A stretch of 63,090 bases of DNA, taken from an uncultured Thermomicrobiales bacterium. Lineage in GTDB: Bacteria > Chloroflexota > Chloroflexia > Thermomicrobiales > CADCWN01. Below the pieces are notes generated by a model. It was not told the DNA's origin and did no database searches. It worked only from the letters and a program-made list of their open reading frames with translations. Shown here in pieces: positions 34,331-42,197 of the stretch; the stretch's first letter is position 1, and every line of letters begins with the position of its first letter. The stretch is from the NCBI GenBank assembly GCA_902806415.1, contig CADCWN010000022.1, positions 1 to 63,090 of the forward strand. The letters run 5' to 3'. Made by a program: the position numbers and the translations under genes.

Positions 34331-34938
34331 TCAACGAGCGGATGCAGGAGTGGGGTCGGGTGCAAGCCCGCAGAGTCGCCGTCTGGATTCGCTGGACCGG
34401 CCTCACGCCGAATGCGCTGACGATCATCGGGCTCCTGCTCAATTGCATCGTCGCGGCGATCCTCGGGCGTGGGTTCCTGTTCATTGGCGGTATCCTCGTC
34501 CTCGTCGCGGGCCTGTTCGATCTGCTCGACGGGGCGATGGCGAAGATTACCGATCAGATGACGCCGTTCGGCTCATTCCTCGACTCCACCCTCGATCGCT
34601 ACTCCGAGGTGATCCTCTATGGCGGGCTGCTGGTTTACATCCTCTCGACCCCGGACGCCAAGGTTGGCGCGATCCTCATCCACCTGACGATCTGCGGCTC
34701 GATCCTGGTGTCGTATGCCCGCGCCCGCGCCGAGTCATTGGGCTACAAGTTGCAGGTCGGCCTCCTGGCCCGCCCGGAGCGGATCCTCATCCTCGCTGTC
34801 GGGCTGATCCTCGGCCACCCGATCTGGGCGCTCTGGCTGCTGGCGATCTTCACCAATATCACCGCCGTGCAGCGGATCTACCACCTGTGGAGTACCACCA
34901 CGCATCCCTCGCGCGGTGCCTCGGCGCACGAGAGTTAG
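34327..34938 (+). CDS. CDP-alcohol phosphatidyltransferase (phosphatidylinositol-phosphate synthase-like)
   Basis: A 203-residue integral membrane enzyme with about six helices. The family signature is DLLDGAMAKITDQMTPFGSF followed by LDSTLDR, fitting D-x2-DG-x2-AR-x8-G-x3-D-x3-D except that the Arg is Lys. Such enzymes transfer a phosphatidyl (or diol-phosphatidyl) group from a CDP-lipid to an alcohol. Position beside a PimA-like transferase suggests inositol phosphate as acceptor, giving phosphatidylinositol phosphate; glycerol phosphate is the main alternative. The PHP enzyme could then supply a phosphatase. Inositol lipids are known in Thermomicrobium, which fits. Confidence 0.88.
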   Translation: MINERMQEWGRVQARRVAVWIRWTGLTPNALTIIGLLLNCIVAAILGRGFLFIGGILVLVAGLFDLLDGAMAKITDQMTPFGSFLDSTLDRYSEVILYGGLLVYILSTPDAKVGAILIHLTICGSILVSYARARAESLGYKLQVGLLARPERILILAVGLILGHPIWALWLLAIFTNITAVQRIYHLWSTTTHPSRGASAHES

Positions 34939-34945
34939 TCGCGGC

Positions 34946-35884
34946 GTGGCACCGCCCGAGGCCACCGTTCGCGACCTCGCTCGGGGCGCCTTCCCGACGG
35001 GACCGCCGCTCTTCGTAGAGCGGGTGCCGGAGGGCGGTTCCACACTCGTTTACCGCGTGTGGCGCAGCGACGAACCGTACTACCTGCGGATTTTGCCGGA
35101 GGTGGGCAAGACGTTCGCGCCGGAAGTACGGGCGCACACGTTGCTGCGCGAGCGCGGCGCGCGCGTCCCCGAGGTCATCTTCTACGAGCCGTGCGATGCT
35201 ATGCTCGGCCTCTCGGTGATGGTCACGACGGCGATTGCCGGGCAGTCGTGCGCGCGCGAGGGGCTCGGCCCCACCGCCCGGGCGATCGTCGCGGAGGCGG
35301 GGCGCGATCTGGCGCTCATCAACAGTCTGGTGGTCTCCGGCTTTGGCTGGATCGACCGCGACCCGCCGCATGTCGCCGCGCTCACTGCGGAACACCCCAC
35401 GAATCGCGCCTTCCTCACCGAAGGTCTGGAGCGCCACCTCGCCATACTCGGCGGGGGGATACTCGATCCCGCTGAAGTGGCCGCCGTCCAGACCGTACTC
35501 GCGCGACACGAGGCGTGGCTAGACGCATCGGGTGGTCACTTCGCGCACGGCAACCTCGACGCCACCCACATCTTCCAGCGGGGCGGGCGCTACACCGGCA
35601 TCATCGACTTCGGGGAGATCCGTGGCACCGACCGCTGGTACGATCTCGGCCACTTCGCCTTGCGCGACGGTGAGCGCTTCGCCACGCCCCTGCTCCCCTG
35701 GCTCCTCGACGGCTACGGTGAGGTCGTGCCGCTCCCGCCCGATCATCGGCAACGGATCGACTTCGCCGCCCTGCTGATCGGCCTGCGCCTCCTCGCGCGT
35801 TCCGTGGAAAAGCGCGGCCCGTCACATCCCGACCCGAGCGCCTTGCGCGCGATCAGGCGTGCGCTGGTCACGCTGCCGTCGTAA
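34946..35884 (+). CDS. Aminoglycoside phosphotransferase-fold protein with altered catalytic loop
   Basis: A 312-residue protein of the APH / choline kinase-like fold. STLVYRVWRSDEPYYLRILPE holds the N-lobe strands, LLRERGARVPEVIFYEP follows, and GIIDFGEIRGTDRWYDLGHFALRDG is the metal-binding DFG-like end. The catalytic loop, normally HGDxxxxN, reads HGNLDATH (His201, Asn203, His208): the catalytic Asp is Asn and the metal-binding Asn is His. Activity may be lost or changed; Asp205 could substitute. It is last in the inositol-lipid operon, seven bases behind the previous gene, so a lipid head-group kinase or pseudokinase is possible. GTG start with a weak site. Confidence 0.75.
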   Translation: MAPPEATVRDLARGAFPTGPPLFVERVPEGGSTLVYRVWRSDEPYYLRILPEVGKTFAPEVRAHTLLRERGARVPEVIFYEPCDAMLGLSVMVTTAIAGQSCAREGLGPTARAIVAEAGRDLALINSLVVSGFGWIDRDPPHVAALTAEHPTNRAFLTEGLERHLAILGGGILDPAEVAAVQTVLARHEAWLDASGGHFAHGNLDATHIFQRGGRYTGIIDFGEIRGTDRWYDLGHFALRDGERFATPLLPWLLDGYGEVVPLPPDHRQRIDFAALLIGLRLLARSVEKRGPSHPDPSALRAIRRALVTLPS

Positions 35885-35897
35885 GGGAAGTCTTCTT

Positions 35898-35925
35898 CCC
35901 CCTCTCTCAGAATTGGGAGAGGGGG
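35898..35925. terminator. Hairpin terminator between convergent genes
   Basis: CCCCCTCTC and GAGAGGGGG pair over a short loop, between the APH-like gene and gltX. It could serve both directions. Confidence 0.6.
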
Positions 35926-35968
35926 TGCCGAGCGCAGCGAGGCGGGGGTGAGGGCCGCCCGCCCGCAC

Positions 35969-37507
35969 CTACCCCGCCGTGACCGCACCCTGCTCTTGCA
36001 GCCACTCATGGGCCGCCCCCAGCCGGGCCACGCACGTCTCCTGGCCGAGGACGTGCATCATCTCGAAGAGGCCGGGGGTCGCCGTGCGCCCGCTGAGGGC
36101 GACGCGGATCGGCATGAAGACCTGACCGGCCTTTAGCCCGAGTTCGTCGGCGAGGCCGCGCAGTCGTGTCTCCATCCCGGCGAGATCGGCGACATCCCCC
36201 CCGGCCACCGCGTCGCGCGTCGCCGCCAGCACCCGCAGGGTCAGCTCCGGCGTCAGCTTCTGCTTCTTCGACACCAGCGCATCGATGGTGTACTCGACCG
36301 TCGGCGTGAAGAAGTAGGCGGTCATCTCGGGGACCTCGCTCAGGCGCTTGATCCGCTCCTTCTCCAGCGCGACGACAGTTTTGACATAATCGGGCGACGT
36401 GTCGTCAGTCACGAATCCAGCTTCGCGCAGGTAGGGGAGGGCGCGGGCGGTCACCTCGTCGAGGGTCAGGATGTGGTTGATGTACTGCCCGTTCATCCAT
36501 TCGAGCTTCTGGTGATCGAAGATCGCCGACGACGCCTTGACCCGATCGAGGTCGAACTTCTCGATCAACTCTTCCTTGGAGAAGATCTCGGTCTTGTCAT
36601 CCCAGGACCAGCCGATGATCGCCAGATAGTTCAGCAGCGCCTCGGGGATAATCCCGTTGGCGCGGAACTCCTGCACGCTGGTGGAGCCGTGGCGCTTCGA
36701 GAGTTTCTTGCGGTCGGTGCCGAGGAGCAGGACCATGTGGGCGATCTGCGGCATCTCCCAGTCGAATGCGCGATAGAGCAGCACATGGAGCGGCGCAGTC
36801 GGGATCCACTCCTCGGCGCGGAGGATGTGGGTGATCGCCATCAGGTGATCATCCACCACGTTCGCCAGATGATAGGTCGGGAAGCCGTCGGACTTCAGCA
36901 GGACCGCATCTTCCAGCGTCCGCGCGTCAACCGCGATCTCGCCACGGACGAGATCGGTGAAGCTGATCACGCCTTCGAGCGGCACCTTGAGGCGCACCAC
37001 CGCCCCCTCGCCCGCCGCGAGTCGGCGCTGAACGTCCTCCGGTGCCAGATCGCGACAGTGGCGATCGTACCCGGACGGCAGGATATTCTTCGCCTGGCGC
37101 TCCTGGCGGACTTGCGCCAGTCGCTCGGGAGAGCAGAAGCAGTAGTAGGCATGACCGTGCTCCACCAGCCACTCGGCCGACTGCCGGTAGAGTTCCTGCC
37201 GCTCGCTCTGCATGTAGGGGCCGTAGTCGCCGCGCTCCCGGTCGGGGAGCGGGTTGGCCTGCTCGTCGATCTCGATCCCCTCGTCCCAGTCGAGGCCGAG
37301 CCAGGTCAGGCCGTCCGTAATGCTGCCGAGCGAGCGCTCCACGAGTCGCTTGCGGTCGGTGTCCTCGATCCGCAAGACGACCGTGCCGCCATGATGGCGG
37401 GTGAACAACCAGTTGAAGAGCGTCGTGTGCGCCGAGCCGACGTGGAGGTCCCCGGTGGGACTCGGCGCGAAGCGCGTGCGGATCGGCTTCGTCATCTCCC
37501 CGGTCAT
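35969..37507 (-). CDS. gltX: Glutamyl-tRNA synthetase
   Basis: A 512-residue class I synthetase. TRFAPSPTGDLHVGSAHTTLFNWLF contains the HIGH-type motif, and LRIEDTDRKR, HILRAEEWIPTAPLHVLLYRAF and LLGTDRKKLSKRHG (KMSKS type) are all present. The C-terminal helical anticodon-binding region is complete. It charges tRNA-Glu; whether it also charges tRNA-Gln depends on a GatCAB system not visible here. AAGGGGACGAGAACG precedes the ATG at 37507; a second ATG four codons later is too close to its own GGGGAG. Divergent from secD. Confidence 0.95.
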   Translation of the reverse strand: MTGEMTKPIRTRFAPSPTGDLHVGSAHTTLFNWLFTRHHGGTVVLRIEDTDRKRLVERSLGSITDGLTWLGLDWDEGIEIDEQANPLPDRERGDYGPYMQSERQELYRQSAEWLVEHGHAYYCFCSPERLAQVRQERQAKNILPSGYDRHCRDLAPEDVQRRLAAGEGAVVRLKVPLEGVISFTDLVRGEIAVDARTLEDAVLLKSDGFPTYHLANVVDDHLMAITHILRAEEWIPTAPLHVLLYRAFDWEMPQIAHMVLLLGTDRKKLSKRHGSTSVQEFRANGIIPEALLNYLAIIGWSWDDKTEIFSKEELIEKFDLDRVKASSAIFDHQKLEWMNGQYINHILTLDEVTARALPYLREAGFVTDDTSPDYVKTVVALEKERIKRLSEVPEMTAYFFTPTVEYTIDALVSKKQKLTPELTLRVLAATRDAVAGGDVADLAGMETRLRGLADELGLKAGQVFMPIRVALSGRTATPGLFEMMHVLGQETCVARLGAAHEWLQEQGAVTAG

Positions 37508-37575
37508 CGTTCTCGTCCCCTTCCCCGCCCGGCAGACTTGTCGGGCCATGCCACTACGCCACTGTATTGTTCGGA

Positions 37576-37605
37576 ATCGTACAGGGAACGGGTTGCTCGC
37601 GGCAA
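37576..37605 (-). promoter_or_regulatory. Candidate gltX promoter
   Basis: Minus strand: -35 TTGCCG (37600-37605), 18-base spacer, -10 TACGAT (37576-37581), about 70 bases before the gltX ATG. Confidence 0.4.
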
Positions 37606-37662
37606 ACGGGGCGCGTGTAGCCCTTTTGGGCTGTCCGCGTAACCAATGGGCTTGCCGTGTGT

Positions 37663-37668
37663 TAGAAT
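37663..37668 (+). promoter_or_regulatory. Candidate -10 TAGAAT upstream of secD
   Basis: TGTGTTAGAATGATG lies 82 bases before the preferred secD start. TAGAAT is a fair -10; no convincing -35. Confidence 0.3.
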
Positions 37669-37749
37669 GATGTGGATTGAGCGTGAATTCGGCGAGTGAT
37701 GTCCGGGGCAATCCGGCCAAGGCTCGCGTCGCGACGGAGGTTGACACCC

Positions 37750-39219
37750 TTGCGCCTGAGACCGTGGTATATGCTGGTCGTGATCATCCTGCTCTCGCTG
37801 ATCGCGGGATGGGTCGTCTATCCGGGGCCTGTCCTCGATCCGTTCCGCTGGAAGCAGGATCTCGCCATTCGCGAGGGTCTGGACTTGCAAGGTGGGCTCC
37901 AGGTGCTGCTGGAAGCGCGCCCGCCCGCCGGACAGACGGTTGGCGAGAGCGAGTTGGCCGGCACGCGCGATACGATCGAGCGCCGCGTCAGCGGCCTCGG
38001 TGTCAGCGAGCCGGTGATCCAGACGCGCGGCAATAATCAGATCATCGTAGAACTGCCCGGTATCAAGGATCCGCAGGAGGCGGTGCAGACGCTGCGCGAG
38101 ACGGCGCTGCTCGAAATCGTTTCCACCGGGGCGACCCCCCTAAACCCGGGTCAAACGATCACCACCTCGCTCGGCGGGCCGGAGACGCTGGGCGGTGCGC
38201 GCGCCGCAACCCCCGGCGCGAACGGGACGCCCGGCGCGAACGGGACACCGGGTACCCCGGTCGCGGCGACGCCGGTCGCCTCGCCAACACCCGCCGCCGC
38301 GGCCGGCCCGGTCTACCAGACCGTGATCCAGGGGAAGGATCTCGATGATGCGTTCCCGACCACCGATCAGGTCGGCACCCTCGTCGTCGGTTTCCGGCTG
38401 AAGGGCGATGCGGCGGATGATTTCTACCAATTCACCAGCTCCAACATCGGCAAGTATATGTCGGTGGTGGTCGATAAGCAGGTCATCAATACCGCCTCGA
38501 TCAACGGCGCGATCAGCACGCAGGGGATTATCCAGGGGATGAGCCAGGATGAGGTGAACAAGCTCGTCTTGCAGTTGAAGTCCGGCGCGCTGGAAGTGCC
38601 GCTCGAAGTGGTGCAGAGCCGCACGGTCGGCCCGACCCTCGGTGCCGACTCGATCCGCAAGAGTATTGAGGCCGGGATCGTCGGCCTGTCGATCGTGGCG
38701 CTCTTCATGATCCTCTTCTATCGACTGCCCGGCCTGCTCTCGGTCCTCGCGCTGCTGCTCTACACCCTCTTCTCGGTCGCCGTCTACAAGATCCTCGGGG
38801 TCGTCCTGACCCTCGCCGGGCTCGCGGGCTTCATCCTCTCGATCGGCATGGCGGTCGACGCCAACGTGCTGATCTTCGCGCGGATGAAGGAGGAGTTGCG
38901 CCTCGGGCGGACCCTCTCCTCCGCGATCGAAGGGGGCTTCCACCACGCCTGGCCGTCGATCCGCGACTCCAACATCTCGACGATGATCACTTGCGGCATC
39001 CTCTACTGGTTCGGGCGCTACGTCGGGGCGAGTATCATCCAGGGCTTCGCCCTGACCCTCTTCCTCGGTGTGGCGGTCAGTATGTTCACCGCCGTGACGG
39101 TGAGCCGGACCTTCCTGCGACTGATGGTCGACGCTGGCGTTGCGCGCCATCCCCGCTGGTACGGCACCGACGTCGTCGCCCCGGCGCGAACCTCGGCCTC
39201 GGTCCCGACCGGCGACTGA
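37750..39219 (+). CDS. secD: Protein translocase subunit SecD
   Basis: A 489-residue SecD, half of the proton-driven accessory complex that helps pull proteins through SecYEG. First helix WYMLVVIILLSLIAGWV, the hallmark REGLDLQGGLQVLLEA, then TRDTIERRVSGLGVSEPVIQ and the P1 domain. Five C-terminal helices include ILSIGMAVDANVLIFARMKEEL. The extracytoplasmic domain carries an extra Gly/Pro/Thr/Ala segment (GANGTPGANGTPGTP, near residues 157-190), not typical of SecD. The start is taken as TTG because GGAGG lies nine bases upstream; an ATG at 37699 without a site is the alternative. secF follows after a stem-loop. Confidence 0.92.
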   Translation: MRLRPWYMLVVIILLSLIAGWVVYPGPVLDPFRWKQDLAIREGLDLQGGLQVLLEARPPAGQTVGESELAGTRDTIERRVSGLGVSEPVIQTRGNNQIIVELPGIKDPQEAVQTLRETALLEIVSTGATPLNPGQTITTSLGGPETLGGARAATPGANGTPGANGTPGTPVAATPVASPTPAAAAGPVYQTVIQGKDLDDAFPTTDQVGTLVVGFRLKGDAADDFYQFTSSNIGKYMSVVVDKQVINTASINGAISTQGIIQGMSQDEVNKLVLQLKSGALEVPLEVVQSRTVGPTLGADSIRKSIEAGIVGLSIVALFMILFYRLPGLLSVLALLLYTLFSVAVYKILGVVLTLAGLAGFILSIGMAVDANVLIFARMKEELRLGRTLSSAIEGGFHHAWPSIRDSNISTMITCGILYWFGRYVGASIIQGFALTLFLGVAVSMFTAVTVSRTFLRLMVDAGVARHPRWYGTDVVAPARTSASVPTGD

Positions 39220-39221
39220 CG

Positions 39222-39299
39222 AAGTACGAAGTTGGAAGTACGAAATAAGGGCGCGGTGCCGTTCCCCAATTCGTACTTCGTAGTTCGTACCTCGTACTT
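39222..39299 (+). repeat. Heptad-repeat stem-loop between secD and secF (element D)
   Basis: Imperfect inverted arms built of GAAGTAC / GTACGAA heptads: left 39222-39244, right 39270-39299, with 21 aligned bases and three mismatches, around a 25-base loop. The left arm begins two bases after the secD stop. The right arm ends 14 bases before the secF GTG and five before its GGGGGA site. Confidence 0.82.
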
Positions 39300-39313
39300 T
39301 ACTTGGGGGAAAT

Positions 39314-40246
39314 GTGTTCGATATTGTCAACAAGCGCAAGTGGTTCTTCCTCTTCTCGGGGCTGATCATGGTGCCGGGGATCGTCTTCCTGCTGCTCGGC
39401 GGGTTAAAGCTCGGCATCGACTTCACCGGCGGCACGATCTGGGAGATGCAATTCAACGCGCCGGTCGAATCGCTGGCGGTGCGCGCGGTCCTCGAAGAGA
39501 ATGATTACGAGGGCGCATCGGTCCAGTTAGCCGAGGGGAACACGGTCCTCATTCGCGGGCGCGAGTTGAAAGAGGGCTCGGACGAGAAAGAGCGGCTGGC
39601 GACCGCCCTACGGTCGCGCTACGGCGATTTCACCGAGTTGCAGATCCAGACGGTCGGCCCGACGGTCGGCACCTCGATCAGCCAGCGCGCCTTCCTGGCC
39701 GTCGCGCTGACCTCGATCGGTATCCTGCTCTACCTCGCCTACGCCTTCCGCAACGCACCCCACCCGTTCCGTTACGGCGTCTGCGCCGTCGCGGCGATGT
39801 TGCACGATGTCGTCGTGGTCGTCGGGGTCTTCGCCATCCTGGGCTACTTCTTCGGGGTGGAAGTTGACGCCCTCTTCGTGACCGCGCTGCTGACGATCAT
39901 CGGCTTCTCGGTCCACGACACGATCGTCGTCTTTGACCGGATCCGCGAGAACGCGAGTCGTCGCGGCGCGCCGGAATTCAGCGAGACGGTCAACTACAGC
40001 CTGGTGCAGACGTTGGTCCGCTCCCTCAATACGTCGCTGACCGTCGTCTTCACCCTGCTGGCGCTGTACCTCTTCGGTGGCGAGACGATCAAGAACTTCA
40101 TCCTCGCCCTCCTGATCGGGATCATCAGCGGCACCTATTCCTCGATTTTCAACGCCAGTCTGCTGCTGGTCGTCTGGGAGCGCGGCGATTTCGGTCGACT
40201 CTTCGGTCGCTTCCGTCGGGGGCGCACCGCGACATCGGCGGCATAG
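39314..40246 (+). CDS. secF: Protein translocase subunit SecF
   Basis: A 310-residue SecF, partner of SecD. MFDIVNKRKWFFLFSGLIMVPG is the first helix, and LKLGIDFTGGTIWEMQF is the conserved FTGG motif. VGPTVGTSISQRAFLAVALTSIGILLYLAYAFR starts the membrane domain. FVTALLTIIGFSVHDTIVVFDRIREN is diagnostic of SecF, followed by NTSLTVVFTLLALYLFGG. GTG start with GGGGGAAAT immediately upstream. The gap to secD is filled by a stem-loop, so translation of secF probably initiates independently. Confidence 0.95.
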   Translation: MFDIVNKRKWFFLFSGLIMVPGIVFLLLGGLKLGIDFTGGTIWEMQFNAPVESLAVRAVLEENDYEGASVQLAEGNTVLIRGRELKEGSDEKERLATALRSRYGDFTELQIQTVGPTVGTSISQRAFLAVALTSIGILLYLAYAFRNAPHPFRYGVCAVAAMLHDVVVVVGVFAILGYFFGVEVDALFVTALLTIIGFSVHDTIVVFDRIRENASRRGAPEFSETVNYSLVQTLVRSLNTSLTVVFTLLALYLFGGETIKNFILALLIGIISGTYSSIFNASLLLVVWERGDFGRLFGRFRRGRTATSAA

Positions 40247-40326
40247 TGCCGACCTCGCCACTCACCCGTTATTGCTCGCCTCCTGTCGCTGGGGAGTGTG
40301 CTTTAGCGGGCGAGGGGCGATGTCTC

Positions 40327-40354
40327 TTTGTTGCGCGGCGCGCTGTACTATACT
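40327..40354 (+). promoter_or_regulatory. Candidate promoter, TTTGTT-N16-TATACT
   Basis: -35 TTTGTT (40327-40332), 16-base spacer, -10 TATACT (40349-40354). It lies about 60 bases before the proposed start of the glycosyltransferase operon and after secF. Confidence 0.5.
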
Positions 40355-40415
40355 TTCGCTGCGTCGCGGTGGGTGGCGTGGTTCGGCGGCGAGATTCCTC
40401 GGGGATGCAACGCAA

Positions 40416-41249
40416 TTGCAGCTAAAGACGCAGCGTGCGGGTGCAGCGAGAGAACCTGAACCGGTCGCGGCAACCGCCGTGTCGCCCGCCCGACCGCTCT
40501 TTTCCCTGATTATCCCCGCTTATAACGAAGGTCGGCGCCTCGGCGGCTCGTTGCACGTGCTGGCCGATTACTTGGGCGGGGTCGGCTATCCCTACGAGAT
40601 TCTGATCGTGGATGACGGTAGCACCGACGACACCCCGTCGGTGATCGCCGAGGTGGCGGCGAGCAACCCGGCAGTGCGGGCCATCGTCCACCGCCCGAAT
40701 CGCGGCAAGGGCCACGCCGTGCGCGCGGGGATGCTGGCGGCGCGCGGCGACTACCTGATGTTCACCGACGCCGACCTCTCCATCCCGATCACGATCACCG
40801 CCGACTTCCTCGCCGCGCTGCGGGGCGGCTACGACATCGCGATCGCCTCGCGCTGGCATCCGGACTCCTCGAATATCGTGCCGCCCCCCTTGCCGCGCCG
40901 GATCATGGGCGCGATCTTCCGCTGGTGCGTGCGCCGACTCGTCATCAGCGACGTGCGCGATACCCAATGCGGCTGCAAGGGGTATCGCGCCGATGTCGCG
41001 CGGCGGCTCTTCGGGCAGAGCCGGATCGATCGCTTCAGCTTCGATGCCGAGGTGATCTTCCTGGCGGCGCGCGCTGGCTACCGGATCAAGGAAGTCCCGT
41101 TCGCGCTCCGCTACACCCCCGGCAGCAGCGTCCGCCCGATTCGCGACTCGCTGCTGATGCTGCGCGATCTCGCCCGGATTCGGATCAATGCGGCGCGCGG
41201 CCTCTACGGGCGACTCGACGCCGTCGATCCGGCGCGGCGGGCGGGATGA
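40416..41249 (+). CDS. GT2 glycosyltransferase, dolichol-phosphate-glucosyltransferase-like
   Basis: A 277-residue GT-A glycosyltransferase. FSLIIPAYNEGRRLGGSLHVL, ILIVDDGSTDDT, NRGKGHAVRAGML, YLMFTDADLSIP and DTQCGCKGYRADVARRLF match the polyprenol-phosphate glucosyl/mannosyltransferase group (Alg5-like). It would load a sugar onto undecaprenyl phosphate for later transfer by a membrane GT-C enzyme; such an enzyme is encoded two genes downstream. No membrane helix in the C-terminus. The start is uncertain: TTG at 40416 lies after the promoter; a GTG at 40479 just before SPARPLFSLIIP is also possible. The stop overlaps the next ATG. Confidence 0.85.
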   Translation: MQLKTQRAGAAREPEPVAATAVSPARPLFSLIIPAYNEGRRLGGSLHVLADYLGGVGYPYEILIVDDGSTDDTPSVIAEVAASNPAVRAIVHRPNRGKGHAVRAGMLAARGDYLMFTDADLSIPITITADFLAALRGGYDIAIASRWHPDSSNIVPPPLPRRIMGAIFRWCVRRLVISDVRDTQCGCKGYRADVARRLFGQSRIDRFSFDAEVIFLAARAGYRIKEVPFALRYTPGSSVRPIRDSLLMLRDLARIRINAARGLYGRLDAVDPARRAG

Positions 41250-42172
41250 GCGAGCGGGCGCGGATGCTGGTCGTCAACGCCGATGACTTCGGGTTGACCC
41301 CCGGCGTCAATGCCGGGATCATCGGCGCGTTCGCGCGCGGCATCGTGCGGAGCGCGTCGCTGCTGGTGACGACGCCCGGTTTCGAGGATGCGGTCGCGCT
41401 GGCCCGGGAGCACCCAGAGCTCGATCTCGGCCTCCACCTCGCCCTGACAAATCTGCGCCCCGCCCTCCCCCCCGCCCGGATCCCCAGTCTGGTCGGGCGG
41501 GGGGGGCGCTTCCCCGCGCTCGGAACTTGGCAGCGCCGGGCGGCCCTGCGGCAGTTGCACCCGGCGGAGTTGCGCGCCGAACTGTTCGCCCAGGTGGCGC
41601 GCGCGCGCCGCACCGGCCTGCGCTTCACCCACCTCGACGGGCATCACCATGTCCACCTCTTCGGGCCGGTCGCCGCGATCGTCGCCGACATCGCGCGCAC
41701 GCACAAGCTGCCGATCGTGCGGCGCGTCAAGGACGCCCCCTGCGGGACGGGGGACGCCGCCCCGCCCGCCCCGCCCATGCCGCGCTCGGCGGGGGAGGCG
41801 ATCAAGCGCGGCTGGCTGGAAGGGGCGGATCGGCTCGCGGAGGGTGCCCTGCGCGGCCTATCGCGCACCGACGCCTTCCGCGGCTTCGCCTTCCCGGGGA
41901 CGCCGGGTGCCTGGTGGGTCCTGGCACGCTCGCTGCCGCGCGGCGTGACCGAGATGATGTGCCACCCCGGCCTGCGCGACGAGGCGGTCCGCGCGCTCGA
42001 CCCGTATGTCGCGGAGCGCGAGCGGGAGTTGCGCCTGCTCTGCGATCCGCGCGTCGCCGCGATCCTGGCGGAAGAAGGGGTCACACTGACGAGCTTCCGG
42101 GAGTTGCTCGGGATCGCCGTGCCGGGGCGGGCTCCCGCGATCACAGAGCGCGATGCGGTTGTCACCCAATAG
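41246..42172 (+). CDS. YdjC/ChbG-family carbohydrate deacetylase
   Basis: A 308-residue member of the YdjC family, which removes acetyl groups from N-acetylated sugars with a divalent metal. Motifs: LVVNADDFGLTPGVNAGII (metal-binding Asp), DLGLHLALTN, THLDGHHHVHLFGPVA (His ligands) and MMCHPGLRDE. A Pro-rich insertion lies around residues 165-190. The ATG overlaps the stop of the glycosyltransferase gene. In this operon it probably deacetylates a lipid-linked amino sugar, possibly the product of the preceding enzyme; similar YdjC-like proteins (such as ArnD-type activity) act on undecaprenyl-linked sugars. Inference from context. Confidence 0.83.
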   Translation: MSERARMLVVNADDFGLTPGVNAGIIGAFARGIVRSASLLVTTPGFEDAVALAREHPELDLGLHLALTNLRPALPPARIPSLVGRGGRFPALGTWQRRAALRQLHPAELRAELFAQVARARRTGLRFTHLDGHHHVHLFGPVAAIVADIARTHKLPIVRRVKDAPCGTGDAAPPAPPMPRSAGEAIKRGWLEGADRLAEGALRGLSRTDAFRGFAFPGTPGAWWVLARSLPRGVTEMMCHPGLRDEAVRALDPYVAERERELRLLCDPRVAAILAEEGVTLTSFRELLGIAVPGRAPAITERDAVVTQ

Positions 42173-42197
42173 ATTGCGCGTGGGGCGAGGGGCGCGA

